Source: Circinella umbellata (Eukaryota > Mucoromycota > Mucoromycetes > Mucorales > Lichtheimiaceae). Taken from it: a stretch of DNA of 64,000 bases. Of this stretch, positions 60,605-64,000 are shown piece after piece (positions within the stretch are counted from its first letter, which is position 1; every line of letters begins with the position of its first letter). The position numbers were made by a program, and so were the translations under genes. The stretch covers positions 62,001 to 126,000 of the forward strand of contig JAIWNF010000048.1 of NCBI GenBank assembly GCA_025093555.1, in the 5' to 3' direction. The notes beneath the pieces are model-generated. The model did not search any database. It saw only the letters and a program-made list of their open reading frames with translations, and was not told where the DNA came from.

Positions 60605-61699
60605 AAGAATGAAATGATAAAAGAAAAAAAAATTGGCTTTTGTTGTTGATCAAAAATTATTTTTTACTCAAAATTTCTTTGCTTGCCTCACTTTTTTTTT
60701 TCTTTTTTTGCTTATTCTCTTTAATTATACTCTCAGCGTATAATATGATTTTCTCTCTTTTTCTTTCTCTATTTTCATCTTTGAAATCCTTTTTCTTATT
60801 CTTCATTCTTTATATATAACACCATGGTTTGTTTCAATACGGAGCTTTATTTAATTCAGATTCTATTCAATATATAGCTCATTTTGTTCCTTCTTATTCA
60901 CATCATCAATTCAACAGACAAGATTTTAACTTTATTTCTTTTGAAACCTGTACCCCCTCTCTCTCTCTTATATTGTAATAGTAAAAAGACAACTATAGAC
61001 ACGTATCCAACGGCGATTTTTCTATTTGCCAACAATAATAATAAGAAATAGATATTCATAAATAAACAAATAGTAAGAAGAAAAAAAACATTCTACAGCA
61101 AAACTATCAAATCAACCTATATCATTTAAGATATATAATTTGTAATATTTTACTGTAATCTATACTTTTTTTTATTATTTTACTTAATATCAATATGTGA
61201 CGATAAATAATGCACTTATTATAATAATTAATGATGATAATGAACGATGGTGACAAAGAAGTACCTGTATATTAAAAAACATGCTCGTTTTTATTTCTTC
61301 TACTTCTCGTGTTTTTCTTCTTATGATAATTTTTTAAAAGATTCGCAGTAAAGGGCGAAATTGCTTGCTTTAGTAATGAATGCAGAAGAGAATGTTTGAA
61401 ATGAGATCATGAGAAATAAATGTTATACGAATAAAAAAAACCAGGACTCAGAAAGCAAAGGGAGAAAAGGGAAGGATGTTGATATCAAGCTCACATGGTT
61501 GATTTTTGGTTCTCGAACATTGGGGGTTGGGGGAGGGATTGGTGGAAGTAGGAGCGCGGATTTCTGCATGATCATTACACAAAAAAAAAGATAAGGTATA
61601 GAACTATAACACTTGAGGGCGTGTTGGTCACTTTATTTGGGCTACAAAATTTCTTTTTATTTTGTTTCTTCTTCTTTTTATTTTGTAACGTAAATAAGA
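60605..61699. promoter_or_regulatory. 1.1-kb divergent upstream region (forkhead / phosphoesterase)
   Basis: A long spacer between divergent starts. On plus it is T/CT-rich at 60690-60800 and 60950-60972 (CTCTCTCTCT), and T-rich again just before 61700. Part of it is probably forkhead 5' leader. No ORF is supported. Confidence 0.4.
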
Positions 61700-64000
61700 A
61701 TGTATACAACTTCCTTGATTACTGTTGCTACGTTGCTGTTAACTTCTACCATTGTTAACGGTTACCCTTTTTCATTGGAGAAACGTGAACAACCAAATGT
61801 ACCTGCAACACCCGATTTAAAGCTTAAACCATTGGAATGGGGTGATGTGAACTTTATTCACACAACTGATACGCATGGATGGTTAGAAGTATGATATTTT
61901 ATTTATTTATTGATAAAGAAACAAAATTCACAGAAAGGGGTGGGTTGGTTGTTAATAGTTTTGAAAAAGACGAACCAATCGAACTCTAAGAAGGATATTA
62001 TTTAATCAATAATAATTCCTTATATATACTTACATAATAGGGGCATTTGATGGAAGAATCCTATAATGGTGACTTCGGCGATTTCTATTCGTTTGTTGTA
62101 ACTTATCGTCTATCTTCTTTTATAGCATCAACTGACATTTATATATCCGTAGACATCATTACTAATTTTTTGCTACTATATGGAATATATATATAATATT
62201 TTAAATAGACTCGTATGAAAGAAAAGGCTAAAAAAAAGAGAAAAGATTTATTTATTGTTGACACAGGTGATACACATGATGGTAATGGTTTTAGTGATGT
62301 GACCAATCCTTCTGGAAAAATCAGTCAACCCATGCTTCAAAAAATTCCCTATGACATTCTTGCTATTGGTAAGTAAAAGAGTAATTCTATTTACAAAACA
62401 ACAAGCCCAGCCTCCATATCTCAACAATAAATAATAATAAAACAAATAACAAAAAACAAAAAACTTTATCATACATGTAATAACTTTTTTTTTCTTATTC
62501 ACTACAAATGTTTTGTAGGAAATCATGAACTTTATGGTAAATATAATATAGAATATTTTATTACGAACAGTTATAATAACACACCCTTTCCTCCCCCCCA
62601 ACCCTTTTTTTTTTATCTATCATGCTTATATACAATAACACTATATATTATTAATTATAGTTGATGAAATAACGGAAAGTGTTTACAATGACTTTATGCC
62701 ATCTTGGAAAGGGCGTTATTTATCCTCCAATGTTTATTTCAAAGATATAAATAATAACAAGACCATTCCTCTTGGGTACATACATATCTATCTATATTTC
62801 TCTTTTTTACATTTACGTACTACCATATTATCAGTAGTGTAGTGACACATTACACAACGATATGGCAGTCATAATTAAAATACGATCTCTTGTTGTACAA
62901 CATAATCTCATATTTTTTAAATTCATTCAGGGACAAATATGCCTTTTTTGAAGGCGAGTTTGGCACACGTGTACTTGCTTTCGGATTTCTCTTTGATTTT
63001 ACTGGCAATGGTGATAATTCTGTGGTTCATACTGTTGAAGATGAAATCCTTGAACCATGGTTTACTGAAGCATTAACGTCACACACGCCCGATATAATTG
63101 TAAGTCATTAGAGTATCATGATATTTTATACTGTATATATATTTCCTACATCGTAAAATATACAAATAATTATATCCATTAATATCAAACTATTTATTAT
63201 TGAAACTAACTTTATCCAACATCTTGTACGATGCTGTTTTCATTCTATTGTTACTACTTCTAAAAAAAATTAAAAAAAAGGCATTAACAGGACATACTGG
63301 AATTCGATTCGACGAATTCAATGTAGCATTAAAAGCAATCCGAAAACACTTTCCATATATTCCGATTGCTGTCTTGGGAGGTCACTTACACGTGCGTGAT
63401 TTCGCCATTTATGATGGTTGGGCTGCTGGAATTGCTTCAGGTCGCTATCTAGAATCCATCGGGTTTTTTTCAATCAAGGTAAATAATAAATAATGCTAAA
63501 GAAGGGTTTTTTTAAAAAAGGAAAAGAAACATTCCAGACATTATAATTGAGAGAAATATCTGTTCTTCTTATTATTATCTTTTGTCGTTGCTTGTCACAA
63601 TGATGTCACAAATAACAATAATAATAATAACATATTATGTTAACAATGAATAAACATTTTAACAAAAAAAAAACGGAAGATATCATGTGCTTGTGTCCCG
63701 GAAACGTTGTTTTTTTTATTATACACGTATTTACTAAAGTAACAATATTTATTGTCATATAGGGTGTTAAAAAATCAACAAAATTCATTGCTAAACATGG
63801 TTACAATGATACAAACACATTACCTAACAATTTGACATTTCATCGTCGATACCTTGATCAAAATCGTAAAACTTATATTTATCATTCTGTTGAAAACAAG
63901 GAAAAAAAGTTTGATACTACTGTTGGAAAAGAAATGACTCAAAATATTACTTATTGGCGTTCAGAACTTGGAATTTCTCAAGCATTAGGTTGCTCTCCTC
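61700..64000 (+). CDS. secreted calcineurin-like metallophosphoesterase / 5'-nucleotidase family (partial)
   Basis: Exons 61700-61888, 62041-62097, 62209-62368, 62519-62536, 62661-62775, 62931-63099, 63281-63478 and 63763 to the window edge are in phase throughout. The gene is cut at the 3' end. A signal peptide covers residues 1-21 ([13 protein letters not shown]). The metal-binding motifs are in order: TTDTHGWL (DxH), [10 protein letters not shown] (GDxxD), AIGNHEL (GNHE), ALTGHTG (conserved His) and LGGHLHVRD (GHxH). [12 protein letters not shown] matches the fungal YHR202W-like subgroup, a vacuolar or secreted phosphoesterase of unknown natural substrate. The C-terminal 5'-nucleotidase domain begins near the window end ([16 protein letters not shown]). 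Exon 4 is only 18 nt. Confidence 0.88.

Overview
The window reads as nuclear DNA of a filamentous fungus. It is AT-rich, with short GT-AG introns of about 50-120 nt, frequent CTAAT/CTAAC-like branch sites, pyrimidine-rich gene starts and long Gln/Asn/Ser/His runs. An AZUL-HECT ligase beside classic fungal families (SUR2, NST1, Pcl cyclin, Dip1/Ldb17, Zuo1) suggests an early-diverging fungus, most likely Mucoromycota. That placement is inference. No prokaryotic operon, CRISPR array, rRNA or convincing tRNA was seen. All exon boundaries were derived by hand from splice signals and reading phase. Every spliced model closes in frame.

Layout. 1-3666: gene-poor flank with relics and a transposon-like repeat. 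3667-12371: AZUL/HECT E3 ligase (+), Dip1/Ldb17/SPIN90-type Arp2/3 activator (-), sphingolipid C4-hydroxylase SUR2 (+). 12372-15599: gene-poor, with a 594-bp inverted-repeat element. 15600-27196: six-gene plus-strand block: F-box protein, condensin CAP-G subunit (19 exons), MAPR/Dap1-like haem protein, arginyltransferase ATE1 and a small secreted protein of unknown function (five genes with clear family or signal, the last unassigned). 27197-32456: repeat-rich gap, then NST1 (-). 32457-36557: gene-poor, with a second copy of the 27.5-kb MITE. 36558-42080: SH3/RA polarity-type protein (-) and GRASP (-). 42309-49051: 5-hydroxyisourate hydrolase, Pcl-type cyclin, ERGIC3/Erv46 and a voltage-sensor-like four-helix protein (all +). 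49268-53565: zuotin and an MFS transporter (-). 53566-59101: 5.5 kb gene-poor, with a hAT-like remnant, a long GT microsatellite and another MITE. 59102-64000: forkhead factor (-) and a secreted metallophosphoesterase (+) cut by the window end.

The genes are housekeeping and do not form a cluster for one pathway. Loose themes are membrane traffic (GRASP, ERGIC3), actin and polarity (Dip1-like, SH3/RA protein), protein turnover (HECT ligase, F-box, ATE1) and the cell cycle (condensin, cyclin). The most notable points are: two short-element families that share pogo-like termini and TA target duplications; a hAT-like element with near-matching 8-bp flanks; a perfect peroxisomal PTS2 encoded by its own first exon in the hydroxyisourate hydrolase; a voltage-sensor-like protein with a probable GC-AG intron and a 17-nt exon; and a 5-nt coding first exon in the MAPR gene.
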